The notes beneath the pieces were generated by a model. That model was not told the origin of the DNA. It saw nothing but the letters and a program-made list of their open reading frames with translations, and did no database searches. From NCBI GenBank assembly GCA_022009995.1, contig CP091734.1, positions 1,426,001 through 1,490,000 on the forward strand: DNA of 64,000 nt, read 5' to 3'. This document shows, in pieces, positions 1 through 10,316 of the stretch; position 1 is the stretch's first letter; each line of letters begins with the position of its first letter. Origin of the DNA: Clostridiales bacterium (GTDB lineage: Bacteria; Bacillota; Clostridia; Christensenellales; CAG-917). Made by a program: the position numbers and the translations under genes.

Positions 1-805
1 GACAGCACTTCAAGGTCAATGCCGGTATCGTAAGGCGTGCCCTGCAACGTTGCGACAAGCGGTTCGGTTGCGGGTTGCGACGTGCCGTTTCCGAGCGGCG
101 ACAAAGCGGTATCCACGATGTCCGCGCCCGCTTCGATTGCTTTAAGGTTGACCATATCGCCGGTACCGCACGTGTTATGCGTGTGGATATGCACGGGAAT
201 GCCCACCTTTTTCTTGATTTCCGACACGAGTTCGTACGCGGTGTACGGCAACAAAAGGTTTGCCATATCCTTAATGCAGATGATATCCGCGCCCATATTC
301 GCAAGTGTTTCCGCAAGGTTTACGAAATACTCCGTCGTATGAACGGGGCTTACTGTATAACTCATCGCGCATTCGCAAATGCCCTTGTATTTTTGGTGCT
401 GTCGATTGCCTGACGCAAGTTTTTGACGTCGTTCAGCGCGTCGAAAATACGAATGATATCGATGCCGTTTTTGATTGAAAGGCGCACGAAGTTGTCCACG
501 ACGTCGTCCGCGTAATGTTTGTATCCGAGGATATTTTGTCCCCTGAACAACATTTGAAGTTTCGTGTTCGGCATAGCGTGACGAAGAGCGCGCAGTCTTT
601 CCCACGGATCCTCGTTCAAAAACCTTAAACAAGAGTCAAAGGTTGCGCCGCCCCAACATTCAAGGCTGTAATATCCTGCCTTGTCAAGGAGCGCGCACGC
701 CGGCAACATTTCTTCAAGGCGCATACGGGTCGCCGCCTGCGACTGATGCGCGTCACGCAATATCGTTTCGGTAATTTTAACCGGTTTTTTTGTAATTTCA
801 GCCAT
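1..805 (-). CDS. oadA: Oxaloacetate decarboxylase alpha / pyruvate carboxylase B-type subunit (partial)
   Basis: This is the carboxyltransferase subunit that moves CO2 between a keto acid (oxaloacetate/pyruvate) and the biotin carrier. The start of the protein shows ITETILRDAHQSQ, the metal-binding TIM-barrel signature of pyruvate carboxylase/OadA, and later HIHTHNTCG. The C-terminus lies beyond base 1. The start is ATG 805, because GGAG lies 7 bases upstream inside the longer frame that opens at 817. One frameshift occurs at 390-394: a run of five T where six restore the conserved continuation KGICECAMSYT. It overlaps the oadB stop region and closes the operon. The family is certain; oxaloacetate versus pyruvate as substrate is not. 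Confidence 0.9.
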
Positions 806-817
806 AGTAATCTCCAT

Positions 818-2018
818 TTACAGTATTGCAAGCAAGACGCCTGCTGCGATTGCGCTGCCGATAACGCCGGCGACGTTAGGTCCCATAGCGTGCATAAGCA
901 GATAGTTTTCGGGGTCGTACTGACGTCCGACGTCCTGAACGACGCGCGCCGCCATAGGAACTGCCGATACGCCCGCCGCGCCGATAAGCGGATTGATTTT
1001 GCCCTTTGAAAGCTTGCACATAAGTTTTCCGAGCAGTACGCCGCCTGCCGTGCCCATCGAGAACGCGAACACTCCGAGGAACAGTATTTCAAAGTTTTAA
1101 GAGTCAGGAAGTACGGCGCGAACGCTTTCGTCCCGACGACGACGCCCAGCAAAATCGTAACGATGTTTATAAGTTCGTTGCTTGCGGTTTTAACAAGGCG
1201 CGGCACAACGCCGGATTCCTTGAACAAGTTTCCGAGCATCAACATTCCGAGAAGCGGCAATGCACTGGGAAGCACGATACCGACGATACCCGTAACGATG
1301 ATCGGGAACATTATTTTTTCCTTTTTCGACACGGGACGAAGTTGTTCCATGCGGATTTTGCGTTCCTTTTCCGTCGTCAACAGTTTCATAATGGGAGGCT
1401 GGATAACGGGAACGAGCGCCATATAACTGTACGCCGCAATTGCGATAGGTCCCATAAGATTGGGTGCAAGCCTGGACGTTACGTAGATTGCCGTAGGACC
1501 GTCCGCGCCGCCGATAATGCCGATTGCGCCCGCTTCCTGCGGTGTAAATCCGATAAGCAGCGCGATAAGAAGCGCAAGGAATATACCAACCTGCGCCGCC
1601 GCGCCTAAAAGCAACGACTTCGGATTTGCGATAAGCGGACCGAAATCCGTCATTGCGCCGATGCCTAAGAAATCAACGGCGGGAAAATAACCCATTCGAC
1701 ACCCTTGTAAAGATACCAGAAAAGTCCGCCGGGTTGTCCGTTTGCAGGGCCCGCCATCAATGCGTCGTACGCGCCCGGGATATTGATAAGAAACGCGCCG
1801 AAAGCAATGCCGACAAGCAACATCGGCTCAAACTTTTTCACAACGGCAAGGTACACGAGAAAGCATGCTACGACAAGCATGATCAGACAGCCCCAGATAC
1901 CAAGACTGTATCCTTCAAACCTGGAATAATCGACGACGAAACCCGTGTCGTTCCAAAGGTTCTGGAACCATTCTTTCAGCGTACCGCTCGTCGAGTCGAG
2001 CAATATACTTTGAAACAT
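818..2018 (-). CDS. oadB: Sodium-translocating decarboxylase beta subunit
   Basis: Integral membrane subunit that couples decarboxylation of carboxybiotin to Na+ export. Many hydrophobic segments are present, with the family hallmarks GIIGGADGPTAIYV in the middle and LLMHAMGPNVAGVIGSAIAAG-type residues at the end. It starts at ATG 2018 after a strong AAGGAGG. Two single-base frame breaks, near 1667 and near 1090, interrupt it; each side continues the same family sequence, so the gene is taken as one of about 400 residues. It lies 9 bases downstream of the biotin carrier gene. Confidence 0.92.
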
Positions 2019-2027
2019 GATGCCTCC

Positions 2028-2438
2028 TTATGCGATAACGGCAAGTAAGTCGTCGGTGTTGACGCTTGCGCCCTTTGACGCGACGAAAGTAATAACGCCG
2101 TCTGTGGGTGCCACGATTTCGTTTTCCATTTTCATTGCTTCAAGGATAAGTACGGTCTGACCTTTCTTGACAGCCGCTCCGTTTGTCGCTTTGAAGTCGA
2201 TGACCGTGCCGGGCATCGGGGCTTTCAGCTGAGTGCCGCCTGCGGGAGCCGCGACGGGAGCGGGCGCGGGAGCCGCTTTTACTTCTGCCTTTTCGGGAGC
2301 GGGTGCGGCGACGGGAGCCACTGCGGGTGCGGGCGCTGCCGCCACGGGGACGACGGGTGCGGGCGCAAAACCGCCTGCGACTTCTTCGACTTCGACCTCG
2401 TAAGCCTGACCGTTAACTTTTATATTGAACTTTCTCAT
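2028..2438 (-). CDS. Biotin carboxyl carrier protein of the sodium pump
   Basis: A 136-residue biotinyl carrier. The C-terminal biotinyl domain carries the attachment motif EAMKMENE, whose second lysine is the biotinylation site. It is preceded by an Ala/Pro-rich flexible linker (roughly residues 25-65) that lets the biotin swing between the carboxyltransferase and the membrane subunit. The N-terminus (MRKFNIKVNG) is typical of free-standing GcdC/MmdC carriers. The frame is intact. It lies between oadG and oadB. Confidence 0.95.
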   Translation of the reverse strand: MRKFNIKVNGQAYEVEVEEVAGGFAPAPVVPVAAAPAPAVAPVAAPAPEKAEVKAAPAPAPVAAPAGGTQLKAPMPGTVIDFKATNGAAVKKGQTVLILEAMKMENEIVAPTDGVITFVASKGASVNTDDLLAVIA

Positions 2439-2442
2439 ATTA

Positions 2443-2836
2443 TTACCTCCGATAACTTAACTTTTTGATATTTCTGACGATAAATTTCTGGTTTGAACCC
2501 TCGCATTCTTCGCCCATACAGGCAGAGATTGCCGCAGTGATCGCCGCAACGACTTCGGGTGAAACGCCCTGAAATTGCGTTTCGGTTTTCGCGCCCGGCG
2601 TAACGGTTGATTCGGGTTTAGGTTCATTTCTGCATTTTATTTTTGAACAATTCTTTAAGATTTTTGCGCTCTTTTTTGGGTTTTTCGCCCGATTTTCGCA
2701 TAATTCTTTCCATAATTGTAAGAACGATGACGATAAGCGCAAGCAATCCAAACACGATAAGCATACCCATAAGGGTGAGTTTACCGCCGATTGCCATCTT
2801 TTCGGAAAGTTCCGACGAAAGTGCCGCTATGAACAT
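2443..2836 (-). CDS. oadG: OadG-family gamma subunit of sodium pump decarboxylase
   Basis: Small assembly subunit of the Na+ pump. It has a single N-terminal membrane helix (LTLMGMLIVFGLLALIVIVL), a basic segment, then a C-terminal conserved region with EVVAAITAAISACMGEE and a final VRNIKKL. GAGGTG precedes ATG 2836. A frame break near 2635 separates the helix from the tail; both halves are OadG-like, so this is probably an assembly error. It lies directly downstream of the carboxyltransferase. Confidence 0.85.
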
Positions 2837-2844
2837 AAATCACC

Positions 2845-4198
2845 TCACAAAAGCATTGAAAGCGCGCTTGCGACGTAAGGCTTGACTTCGCGTGCGTCGA
2901 TGACGGCGTCGATGTATCCGTCCTTTGCCGCTTTGAAGGGATTGCCGTCGTTAAAGGTGTATTTCGCTTTCAGTTCTTCCTTGTCTTTTTGCGGATTGTC
3001 CGACAATTCGTCATAGAAGTTGACCGCCTGATCGGACGACAAAGGCGCAATCGTCGCGTCCGAAAAAGCAATCGTGTAATTGAATCCGATTTCTTTTGCG
3101 GCAAGCAGCGCGTACGCGCCGCCGATTGCGTTTTTGATAACCGCGATTTTGGGGTTTTCGGAAAGAGCCATTGCCGTATATGCCTCGGCTGCGATTTTCG
3201 CAACGCCCTTTTCTTCGCATTTAAGGCGTGCCGCGAAACCGTCCGAATCCACGACGCTGACAAGCGGAATGTTGTATGCGTCAAGAAGATTTACGAATCT
3301 TTTGATTTTTCTGAAATCCTTGCATGTAAGTTCGCCCTCGACGGACAAAACGCCCACGGGTGCGCCGTCTGCGTATGCAAAGTAGGTTTTCGTCGCCGCC
3401 TCGTCACACGATATTTCAAGTGCGGAGCCGTTGTCGCAAATCGCGCCGACCGCGTCCGAAACGCTTTCGACCTTTTTCGCGACCTTGTTGGGATTGTCGG
3501 CGATTTTGCTTTCGCCCGACAGGAACGTCAGCACGCTTGCGATTTGGTTTTTAAGAGTTGCGACGTCGGCGTATTCAAGTGCCGCAACGCCCGATTTTTC
3601 CGCCGCGTCTTTTCCGAGATACTTTTTCGCGTCCGACGGATTTTCCGTCTTTTGCAAGGACTGCGGAAGGTGCGGCAAGCGAAGCGTATCCGTCCGTGCC
3701 GAAAATAACGACGTCCGCAACGTTTGCAAACACGTCCATAAGCCCCGTTGCCGCGCCGCGGATAACCGCAACGTGCGGGACTTCGTTTTTCATACTTGCG
3801 GCAAGGCGAATGATTTTCGCATAACCTTCAAGGACTTTTGCGCCCTCGTCAAGCCTTGCGCCCGCGCTGTCGATAACCGACACGAAAGGCACTCCGTTTT
3901 TGACGGCGGCGTCCATGACGTTTTTGATTTTGGTTGCTTGCGCGCTTGAAAAACTGCCGCGCATCGCCTCAAAATTCTGGACAAATAAATAAACGGGAAT
4001 GCCAAAAACAGTAGCATATCCCGTTATGATACCTTCGCCCAGAGCTTCGACGCCGTCTTCAAAAGTAGTACCCGACGTAAACGCGCCGGTTTCCACAAAC
4101 GATTTGTCGTCCGTCAATTCGGAAAGAAAACCCAATGCGGATTTCCTTGCCTCGTCGAGTTTCGACAGATTTTCGTTAAGTCTTTTAATGGTGTCCAT
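2845..4198 (-). CDS. Acyl-CoA carboxyltransferase subunit (MmdA-like)
   Basis: A crotonase-fold carboxyltransferase of the biotin-dependent acyl-CoA decarboxylase/carboxylase class. The N-half has FEDGVEALGEGIITGYATVFG and VSVIDSAGARLDEG; the C-half has KIAVIKNAIGGAYALLAAK, the second carboxyltransferase lobe. It is about 450 residues, shorter than typical methylmalonyl-CoA decarboxylase alpha (about 510). One frame break lies near 3650. It is the first gene of the operon, after a good promoter and GGAGG. Which acyl-CoA it uses cannot be read from the sequence. Confidence 0.82.
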
Positions 4199-4229
4199 AA
4201 TTCCTCCGGAAACTATTTCTTCATTATAA

Positions 4230-4258
4230 ATTATACCCGTTTGTCAGTGCTTTGGCAA
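4230..4258 (-). promoter_or_regulatory. Sigma-A promoter of the sodium-pump operon
   Basis: On the minus strand a -35 TTGCCA (4253-4258) and a -10 TATAAT (4230-4235) are separated by 17 bases, about 25 bases upstream of the GGAGG that serves the first gene of the operon. Confidence 0.8.
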
Positions 4259-4289
4259 ACGAAAAATCGAATAATTATTTTCTTATATT

Positions 4290-4324
4290 AAAAACTTGAA
4301 AAACCTTATTAAAGGTTCTTCAAG
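4290..4324 (-). terminator. Intrinsic terminator overlapping the end of rluB
   Basis: A 12-bp stem (arms 4313-4324 and 4295-4306, one G-U pair) with a six-base loop is followed on the minus strand by T5. The rluB stop codon falls in the loop, so the last codons are part of the hairpin. Confidence 0.8.
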
Positions 4325-5012
4325 TAGTTGATTTCTTTATCGGTAAGATACCTTGACGCGCCCCTGCCAAGCCCGCCGAGCCTTAAATCGCCGATGGCAA
4401 CGCGTTTAAGGAAAATGACCTCTTTCCCGATCGCCTCGAACATTCTGCGGATTTCCCTGTTTTCCCTCAAAAATGGTGACGTCGTAGGAATAAATATTCC
4501 CTCGATTCCTTTGAGTTTCACCTTTGCGCGCGCCGTCGTCTGACCATCGTCGAGAGTAACGCCTTTGCGGAGTTTTGCAAGGTCGGCTTGCGGAATGTCG
4601 CCCTCGACCTTAACGAGATAGGACTTCGGAATTTCGTTGCTCGGGTGCGTGAGGTATTGTGCCAGCGCGCCGTCGTTTGTAAGAATAAGCAGTCCTTCGC
4701 TGTCGTAGTCGAGCCTGCCGACGGTGAACAGTCGCTTGTCGACGTTGACGTAATCGAAACGGTTTTTCTGTTAAATTCGTCGCTTGCGGTGCAAACGCAG
4801 CCCTTCGGCTTGTACAGCATAAGATAGGTATATTTGTTGACGAGCGTGATTTTTCTGCCGTCGACGGTAACGGTGTCGTTGTCTTCGTTGACTTCGAAGC
4901 CGAGCGTCGTTACGGTTTTGTTGTTGACTTTCACGCGGCCTTCTTCGACAAGTTTGTCCGCGCCGCGACGGGACGTAACGCCCGAGCCCGCGATATATTT
5001 ATTGATTCGCAT
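4309..5012 (-). CDS. rluB: rRNA pseudouridine synthase, RluB/RsuA family
   Basis: Modifies a uridine in rRNA. The N-terminal S4 RNA-binding domain (MRINKYIAGSGVTSRRGADKL) is followed by YLMLYKPKGCVCTASDE. The catalytic motif GRLDYDSEGLLILTNDG is visible in the neighbouring frame around 4700, and the C-terminus has REIRRMFEAIGKEVIFLKR. Two frame breaks (near 4765 and near 4530) split it. It lies downstream of the carboxypeptidase/gerW cluster, as in many Clostridia. Confidence 0.88.
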
Positions 5013-5072
5013 ATAACAATTCCTTAATATTTAATATGTTTATTATATAAAATTATTAAATAAAGGCAAGTG

Positions 5073-5852
5073 TTATGTCGCCGAAAACGCTTCGTTCAAA
5101 GATTTTCGGACACATTCCACATATCGTTTACGTTCAGGACGACGACGGCAAAACTTTTTCCGTCTTTTTCCGCCGCGCTCACCAGACATCTTCCGATTTT
5201 TTCGTATATCCGGTTTTCACGCCGATTGCGCCGTCGTAATTCCACAGCATTTTGTTTTTGTTTTTGAAACACCTTGAAACTTCGCCGCTCGTGTCGTGGT
5301 ATTTTGTCGAAACAATGGTACGGAATACGTCGTTTTTCATTGCGTACGCGGTGATTTTCGCAAGGTCGTCGGCGGTCGAATAATGTTTTTCGTCGTCAAG
5401 CCCGTGCGGATTTGCAAAACTGCTGTTGTTTGCGCCGCTTTTTTGCGACTTCGTTCATTTTTGCGACGAACTTTTCAACGCTTCCCGACGTTTTTATCGC
5501 AAGCGCGACCGCACAGTCGTTGCCGCTTCTTAGCATCAGACCGTACAATAAATCGCGATACGAGATTCTTTCGCCGGGGCTAAGATACACGCTACTGCCT
5601 TCGATACCGACGGCGGCGGACGGCACGAATATTTCTTCGTCAAGGTCAAAAACCTCCTCGATTACGGTGATTGCGCTCAATATTTTCGTCGTGCTTGCAA
5701 TGGGAAGTTTGCTTGTCCGTTGCTGCTTTTTATGATTTTTCCGTTCTTAAATCAATGACGGCGTACGCGCTTGTTTGCCTTGCACGAGAAACATTATTTT
5801 CAATCGTTTTGCACGAATTTACAAAAATAACCGTCAAAACAAACAAAATCAC
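5073..5852 (-). CDS. D-alanyl-D-alanine carboxypeptidase (S11), frameshifted
   Basis: A penicillin-binding carboxypeptidase that trims peptidoglycan stem peptides outside the membrane. All three active-site motifs can be read by joining frames: STTK near 5690, SGN near 5540 and KTGYT near 5200. The N-terminus is a hydrophobic export signal. At least four single-base indels break the frame, so only the middle is an open frame. The start is uncertain: GTG 5852 is the best candidate, giving a short signal sequence, and the true start may overlap the end of gerW. It is paired with gerW, a common clostridial arrangement. Confidence 0.75.
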
Positions 5853-5863
5853 AAAAAATATTG

Positions 5864-6175
5864 TTACTTTCTTACGGTGTCCGCAACCGTTTTCAAAAGG
5901 TTTATCCATTTGTCCTCCGTATAGTTTTTATCGACGCCGACGTACGTCGTTTTTTCGCCGGCAATCAAAATTCCCACGGGCGTCACGCTCATTCCGAATC
6001 CGCCTGCGTCGACGTCCGACGCTTTCTTATCGTTTTTCAGAGCGTTACCTTGTCCGCCGACGTACCCGACGCTGACTTTCGACAGCGGTATCACCGTAGT
6101 TTTTTCGTCGATAACGACGGGCTTTCCGACGACTTCCGAAAAGTCGAAATTGTTTTTGATTTTCTCAATGTCCAT
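5864..6175 (-). CDS. gerW: Spore-related protein GerW (YtfJ) family
   Basis: A 103-residue protein of the GerW/YtfJ family. It has the family core VIPLSKVSVGYVGGQG and a glycine-rich turn, then GFGMSVTPVGILI. In Bacillus the homologue is a spore protein needed for some germination responses; non-sporulating Clostridia often keep it. Intact frame. The start overlaps the end of the upstream DUF2953-like gene. Confidence 0.88.
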   Translation of the reverse strand: MDIEKIKNNFDFSEVVGKPVVIDEKTTVIPLSKVSVGYVGGQGNALKNDKKASDVDAGGFGMSVTPVGILIAGEKTTYVGVDKNYTEDKWINLLKTVADTVRK

Positions 6176-6603
6176 ATATCACTCCTTTGAAAAGAGAAAC
6201 CCGCGCTTTTACGTCGAAATACGCGTTCGTTTTCCCTTGTTTTCCCTGTATTATTTTTACGTTTACATTTTTGATATTAAGGGATTTGACTGCGCCTTTA
6301 ATCATTGCCGTAATAAATTCGTCGCCGTCCGAATTTATCATAAGCGTGATTTTTTAATCGCAATAAGTTTTCTGAAATTCATGTTTTTATGCGATTTTTT
6401 TGGTTTTCTGTCAAAATTTTGTCCGTTTATTGTAATTTCAAATATACCGTTTACCTTTTGGACGATAATCTTGAACGCCTTTACGCCAAAAACTTTCACG
6501 ACGAAATCATACATTCGCGGTCAACGGACAAATATCCCGAAACGTTCACCGCAATCGCGAAAAACGATACGAAAACGCAAAGACACAATAAAAAAAACAC
6601 CAT
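6165..6603 (-). CDS. DUF2953-like membrane protein upstream of gerW
   Basis: No single open frame covers this gene because of two indels (near 6508 and near 6352). Joined, it gives about 145 residues: an N-terminal membrane helix (CLCVFVSFFAIAVNV), then a beta-rich stretch (YDFVVKVFGVKAFKIIVQKV), and a C-terminal part ending GVIYGH that overlaps the gerW start. Position between scpB and gerW fits the DUF2953 protein found there in Clostridia; the assignment rests mainly on context. The proposed ATG 6603 lies inside a terminator hairpin, so initiation may be further in. Confidence 0.55.
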
Positions 6604-6626
6604 ACGCTTATTTTGTGCGTACGGTG
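6588..6626 (-). terminator. Bidirectional terminator after scpB
   Basis: Ten-base arms 6617-6626 and 6598-6607 pair with one G-U. The minus-strand 3' side runs into T8, and the plus-strand side also has a T-run. It follows the scpB stop and overlaps the proposed start of the next gene. Confidence 0.75.
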
Positions 6627-6646
6627 CGTTTTTATGAGAAATATTA

Positions 6647-7410
6647 TTATTTGTATTCTTCGTATTCTTCGTCTTTCAAAAAGTCGGGAACGTCGTTGAA
6701 TCCTCGTCCATATCGTCGAAATCGTCGTCGTTTTCGGGCTCGATTTGTGTCTCGTCTGCGGCGATGTCTTTTGCCGAAAACTCCGGCACTGCGCCGCCAA
6801 CTTCGATAAAGTCGGGCTGATCGACGTTGAGTTCCTTTTCAAAATACAGCCCGTCGCGAGCGGTGTCGCGGAAGTTTTTGTCCAGAATCGAGATTCGGTC
6901 AAGGACTTCGTTGTAATCGGGCAGGTTTCCGAGGTCTTCCAACTGGAATTTCCTTAAAAATTCGTCGGTTGTGCCGAAAAGGAACGGGCGTCCGACGGCG
7001 TCTTTTCTGCCCTTGACCTCGATAAGATTGACTTTCATCAGAACGCTCAGTGCGTAATCGGGATCTTTGCCGCCCTTAATATCTTCGATTTCCTGACGGG
7101 TAACGGGCTGTTTGTATGCGATTATCGACAAAACTTCCAACAAGCTTTGCGACAAAGCCTTTTCGCGGATGGGCGTCAGCACTTCGACAAGCGTGTCGCC
7201 GTAGCGCGGATTTGACGTGAATTGCAGTTTGTCGTTGAAACTTGCAAGAACTATGCCGCTGTCGCCGCCGTACTTGACTTTCAGTTCCTCGACGATTTTA
7301 TTAAGTTCACGCGTGGTAAGGCTCGGGATACGTTCGATAATATCCTTTTTGGAAACGGGTTCGCCCGAGGCGAAAATCAACGCTTCGATTGTCTCCTTAA
7401 TATTGTCCAT
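6647..7410 (-). CDS. scpB: Segregation and condensation protein B
   Basis: Winged-helix partner of SMC that, with ScpA, forms the condensin complex on the nucleoid. It has the N-terminal EALIFASGEPVSKKDI, the second winged helix SLLEVLSIIAYKQPVTRQEIE and the conserved GRPFLFGTTDEFL. A missing T near 6693 shifts the frame late; restoring it gives an acidic end, DFLKDEEYEEYK, with stop at 6647. It overlaps scpA by 14 bases. Confidence 0.93.
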
Positions 7411-8276
7411 CTAATTTTTCCTCCGAATTTACAAGCGGCGTTTCGACGCCTTCCTTGACGGTGATTTCGATATCTTTGAATTTTTCTTCCTGATGCGCGG
7501 AAATTTGTTGTTTTTTCATAAGTTCCAGCGTGGCAAGGAAGGTATTTATCGCGTCGATTTTGTTGAAGTCCTTTTCAATAAGGCTGAAATACGACGTCTT
7601 TTTTTGTTCGATTAACACCTCGCAGATATGGTGCATGCGGTTGTCGATGGAAAACCTTTCTTTCTGAATGGTCTTCGGTTCAAGCCTTAATTCCTGCTGG
7701 ACGGCGCGGTACGTCATTTGCGTAAGCGTCGATGAGTTTGTCAAGGTCAAAGTCTTTGATTGCAAGACGATAATCGTCTTCCGAAAACACGGGTTCCCTG
7801 AAAAAGCGGTTTATGGTTTCCAGCCCTTGCAGTTTTTCCGCCTGCATTTTGAACATTTTCAGTTCTTCGAGGCGGCGGTACAGGTCGCGCTCCGGCAGGT
7901 CGTCGGGAGTTTCGTCGACGTTTTCCGTGGGGATAAGCAGTTTCGACTTGATTTCGATAAGTTCGGCAGCCATTGTGATAAACTCGCCGGCGTAGTCGAT
8001 TTCCTCTTCCGTCCAGTCTTCGATAGGTCCGATTATGTCAAGGTACTGCTGCGTGATGTCGCTGACGAAAATGTCTTCGATTTCGATTTTGTTGCGCCTG
8101 ACGAGATATAATAAAAGATCCAGCGGCCCGTCGTAAATGCTCAGGTCGTAGCGGTACTTCTTCTTATCGTAAATATCCTCGTCGTCGCCCATAAGGACGT
8201 TTTCGACGGCAACCGTTTTTCCGTCGATTTTCTTAAAATATTCTTCGTCCTTTTTCGAAAACTTTTTAATATCCAT
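7397..8276 (-). CDS. scpA: Segregation and condensation protein A
   Basis: Kleisin subunit of the SMC-ScpAB complex. The N-terminal motif YDGPLDLLLYLVRRNKIEI binds SMC, and the C-terminal winged helix (NRMHHICEVLIEQ, FLATLELMKKQQI) closes the ring. One frame break near 7715. It starts at ATG 8276, sharing one base with the stop of the M50 protease gene; the longer upstream frame has no ribosome site. Confidence 0.92.
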
Positions 8277-8966
8277 CAGAATGATCCCAAAACTTTGAAT
8301 ATAAGATTGTAAATTGAGTTCAGAAACAGGCTGAACATATTGTACTTGTCGGGAATGAACGATATCGCGATAAGCACGACGATAAGCGGCCAACTGCCGT
8401 ATCTGTACATGAACTTCACGTATTTGTTTGTGGGACCCGCAAGCGCTTCCACCACGCGGAATCCGTCAAGCGGGAACACGGGAAGTATGTTGAAGAGCAT
8501 CAGCGAGCAGTTAAGAATTATCCCGTATATCAGGAAATATGCGACGAGAAAATACAAAACCTCGCCGAAAACCGACGCGTAAACGGCGTCCTCCGGGATA
8601 AGGTTGATAAGACACAAAACGCCCAAACACGGCGGCGGTCAGCAGATTTGCAAAAATCCCCGCAAGCGACGTGAATATCGTGTCGCGTTTTTTGTGCCCG
8701 AAATTATCGGGGTTTATGGGCACGGGCTTTGCCCAGCCGAATCCGATAAGGAAAAACAATACAAGACCGAACACGTCGAAGTGCGCCATCGGGTTGAGCG
8801 TGAGCCTGCCCGCAAGTTTCGGGGTTAGGTCGCCGCATTTGACGGCAACGCGGGCGTGCGAGTACTCGTGAATCACGATTGCGAACATTGCCGCAAGCGC
8901 GTATGCCACGATAAGTATGAATTTGTCCCGCGCCGAGTTCGACGAAGTTAAGATGCTGAAAATCAT
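8276..8966 (-). CDS. Site-2 protease family (M50) membrane metallopeptidase
   Basis: An intramembrane zinc protease of the YwhC type. The metal motif HEYSH lies in the first membrane segment and the third ligand motif NILPVFPLDG near the end; NPMAHFD and WAKPVP are also family features. One frame break lies near 8620. The ATG at 8966 is preferred over an in-frame ATG at 9005, which lies only a few bases after the predicted transcription start. In Bacillus and Clostridia it commonly heads an operon with scpA and scpB, as here. Confidence 0.88.
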
Positions 8967-9019
8967 ATTTTTAATACCTATTGTGTTATTGTCGTTCAAC
9001 GACACAATATATTGTACAT

Positions 9020-9049
9020 ATTATAACTTAAAATTAAGTATAAAGTCAA
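9020..9049 (-). promoter_or_regulatory. Sigma-A promoter of the M50-scpA-scpB operon
   Basis: Minus strand -35 TTGACT (9044-9049), 18-base spacer, -10 TATAAT (9020-9025). Just downstream (about 8989-9003) is an inverted repeat, TGTCGTT-G-AACGACA, at the start of the leader that could be an operator or 5' hairpin. Confidence 0.8.
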
Positions 9050-9050
9050 T

Positions 9051-9083
9051 AAAAAACCTTCTTCACAACACGGGAAGAAGGCT
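9051..9083 (-). terminator. Intrinsic terminator of dacF
   Basis: Stem CCTTCTTC / GAAGAAGG (9074-9081 with 9057-9064), nine-base loop, then T6 on the minus strand, 16 bases after the dacF stop. Confidence 0.88.
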
Positions 9084-9098
9084 TATATAAAGGTTTTT

Positions 9099-10271
9099 TT
9101 ACCAATTTGAAAGGATACGTCGTATCGCGTCGAAGAAGTTTTCCTTGTCGACGTTGTCCGCGGCTTTGAGTTCTACGGTTTTTATGACGACTCCGTTCTT
9201 CACTATTTTGGCGTTTCCCACGACGTCGCCGCGTTTTACGGGGGCTTTTACGCTGCCCAACAGTTCGTAAACGATTTCGACGTTATCGTCGCCCGCGCGC
9301 TTTTTGAAAACCGACACGTTTTCGTCGGCATACACTTCGACTTCCGCTTGTTTGCCTTTTTCGACCTTCACGGTTTTGCCGATATTTTCGCCCTTTCGTA
9401 CGACGACTTCGTTTTCGTACGCCTTAAAGGAATAATTGAACAAATCGCTGACGTCCTTGAAACGCTGTTTTCCGTTTTGCTCGCCGATGACGGTTGCGAT
9501 AATTCTCGTGTCGCCGCGCTTTGCGGTTGCGGACAAACAGAACAACGCCTCGGTCGTATAGCCCGTCTTGCCGCCGTCGCAGCCTTGATAAAACTTCACG
9601 AGTTTATTCGTATTCGTCATTGTGGTTTTGCGCCCGTCGGGGTGAACGTAGTCTTCCAGCCAGATTTTTGAAAACTCGAAATATTCGTCGTGCGACAAAA
9701 GATTTTTCAGCATATACGACACGTCTTTTGCCGACGAATATGCGTTAAGCGCGGGCAATCCCGTCGCGTTCACGAAATTCGTGTTTGAGAGTCCGAGTTT
9801 TTCCGCCTTATCATTCATACGCTTCACAAAGGCTTCTTCGCTCCCCGACGCCGCCTCGCTTAGTGCCACCGCCGCGTCGTTTGCGGAGGCAATAACGACC
9901 GCTTTCAACAAATTTTTTATCGTGTGCGTGCTGTTTGCGTCCAGAAAAACCTGACTACCGCCCATTCCCGCGGCTTTTTCGGACACGGTAATTTCGTCTG
10001 AAAGGTTGAGTTTTCCCGCCTTAACGTCGTCCAAGATAATCGACGCCGTCATTATTTTCGTCATACTTGCGATGGGCAGTTTTTCGTTTTCGTTTTTTGC
10101 GTAAACGACCGTGCCCGTGTCAAAGTCCAGAACGTACGCGGACTTTGCGGCGCAACTTATTTCGTCGCTTTGTTCGTTTTTTGCGTTTGCAACGCCGACC
10201 GCCGAAAACGACGTCGTTAAAACGGCGGCAAACGAAAACGCGGTAAGCATTTTAAGGATTTTTCTTTTCAT
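9099..10271 (-). CDS. dacF: D-alanyl-D-alanine carboxypeptidase DacF/PBP5 type
   Basis: A 390-residue intact S11 serine carboxypeptidase. A signal peptide ends near AGVANA-type residues (about 29), then SMTK (SxxK nucleophile), SAND (SxN) and KTGYT follow in order, with a C-terminal beta domain (PBP5_C) and a final hydrophobic-amphipathic segment. It removes the terminal D-Ala from peptidoglycan precursors outside the cell membrane. It lies downstream of the spo0A-like gene and its membrane neighbour. This is the second such enzyme in the window. Confidence 0.95.
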   Translation of the reverse strand: MKRKILKMLTAFSFAAVLTTSFSAVGVANAKNEQSDEISCAAKSAYVLDFDTGTVVYAKNENEKLPIASMTKIMTASIILDDVKAGKLNLSDEITVSEKAAGMGGSQVFLDANSTHTIKNLLKAVVIASANDAAVALSEAASGSEEAFVKRMNDKAEKLGLSNTNFVNATGLPALNAYSSAKDVSYMLKNLLSHDEYFEFSKIWLEDYVHPDGRKTTMTNTNKLVKFYQGCDGGKTGYTTEALFCLSATAKRGDTRIIATVIGEQNGKQRFKDVSDLFNYSFKAYENEVVVRKGENIGKTVKVEKGKQAEVEVYADENVSVFKKRAGDDNVEIVYELLGSVKAPVKRGDVVGNAKIVKNGVVIKTVELKAADNVDKENFFDAIRRILSNW

Positions 10272-10316
10272 ATTTCACCTCGCGTATAGCGTAGGCAATC
10301 CTTAAATTTTTATTCC

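Noticed and set aside
37..413. Plus-strand open frames across host genes, such as 23948-25915 and 30365-31690
   Set aside because: They are mirror frames of smc and pnp and similar genes; the minus-strand proteins carry the conserved motifs.
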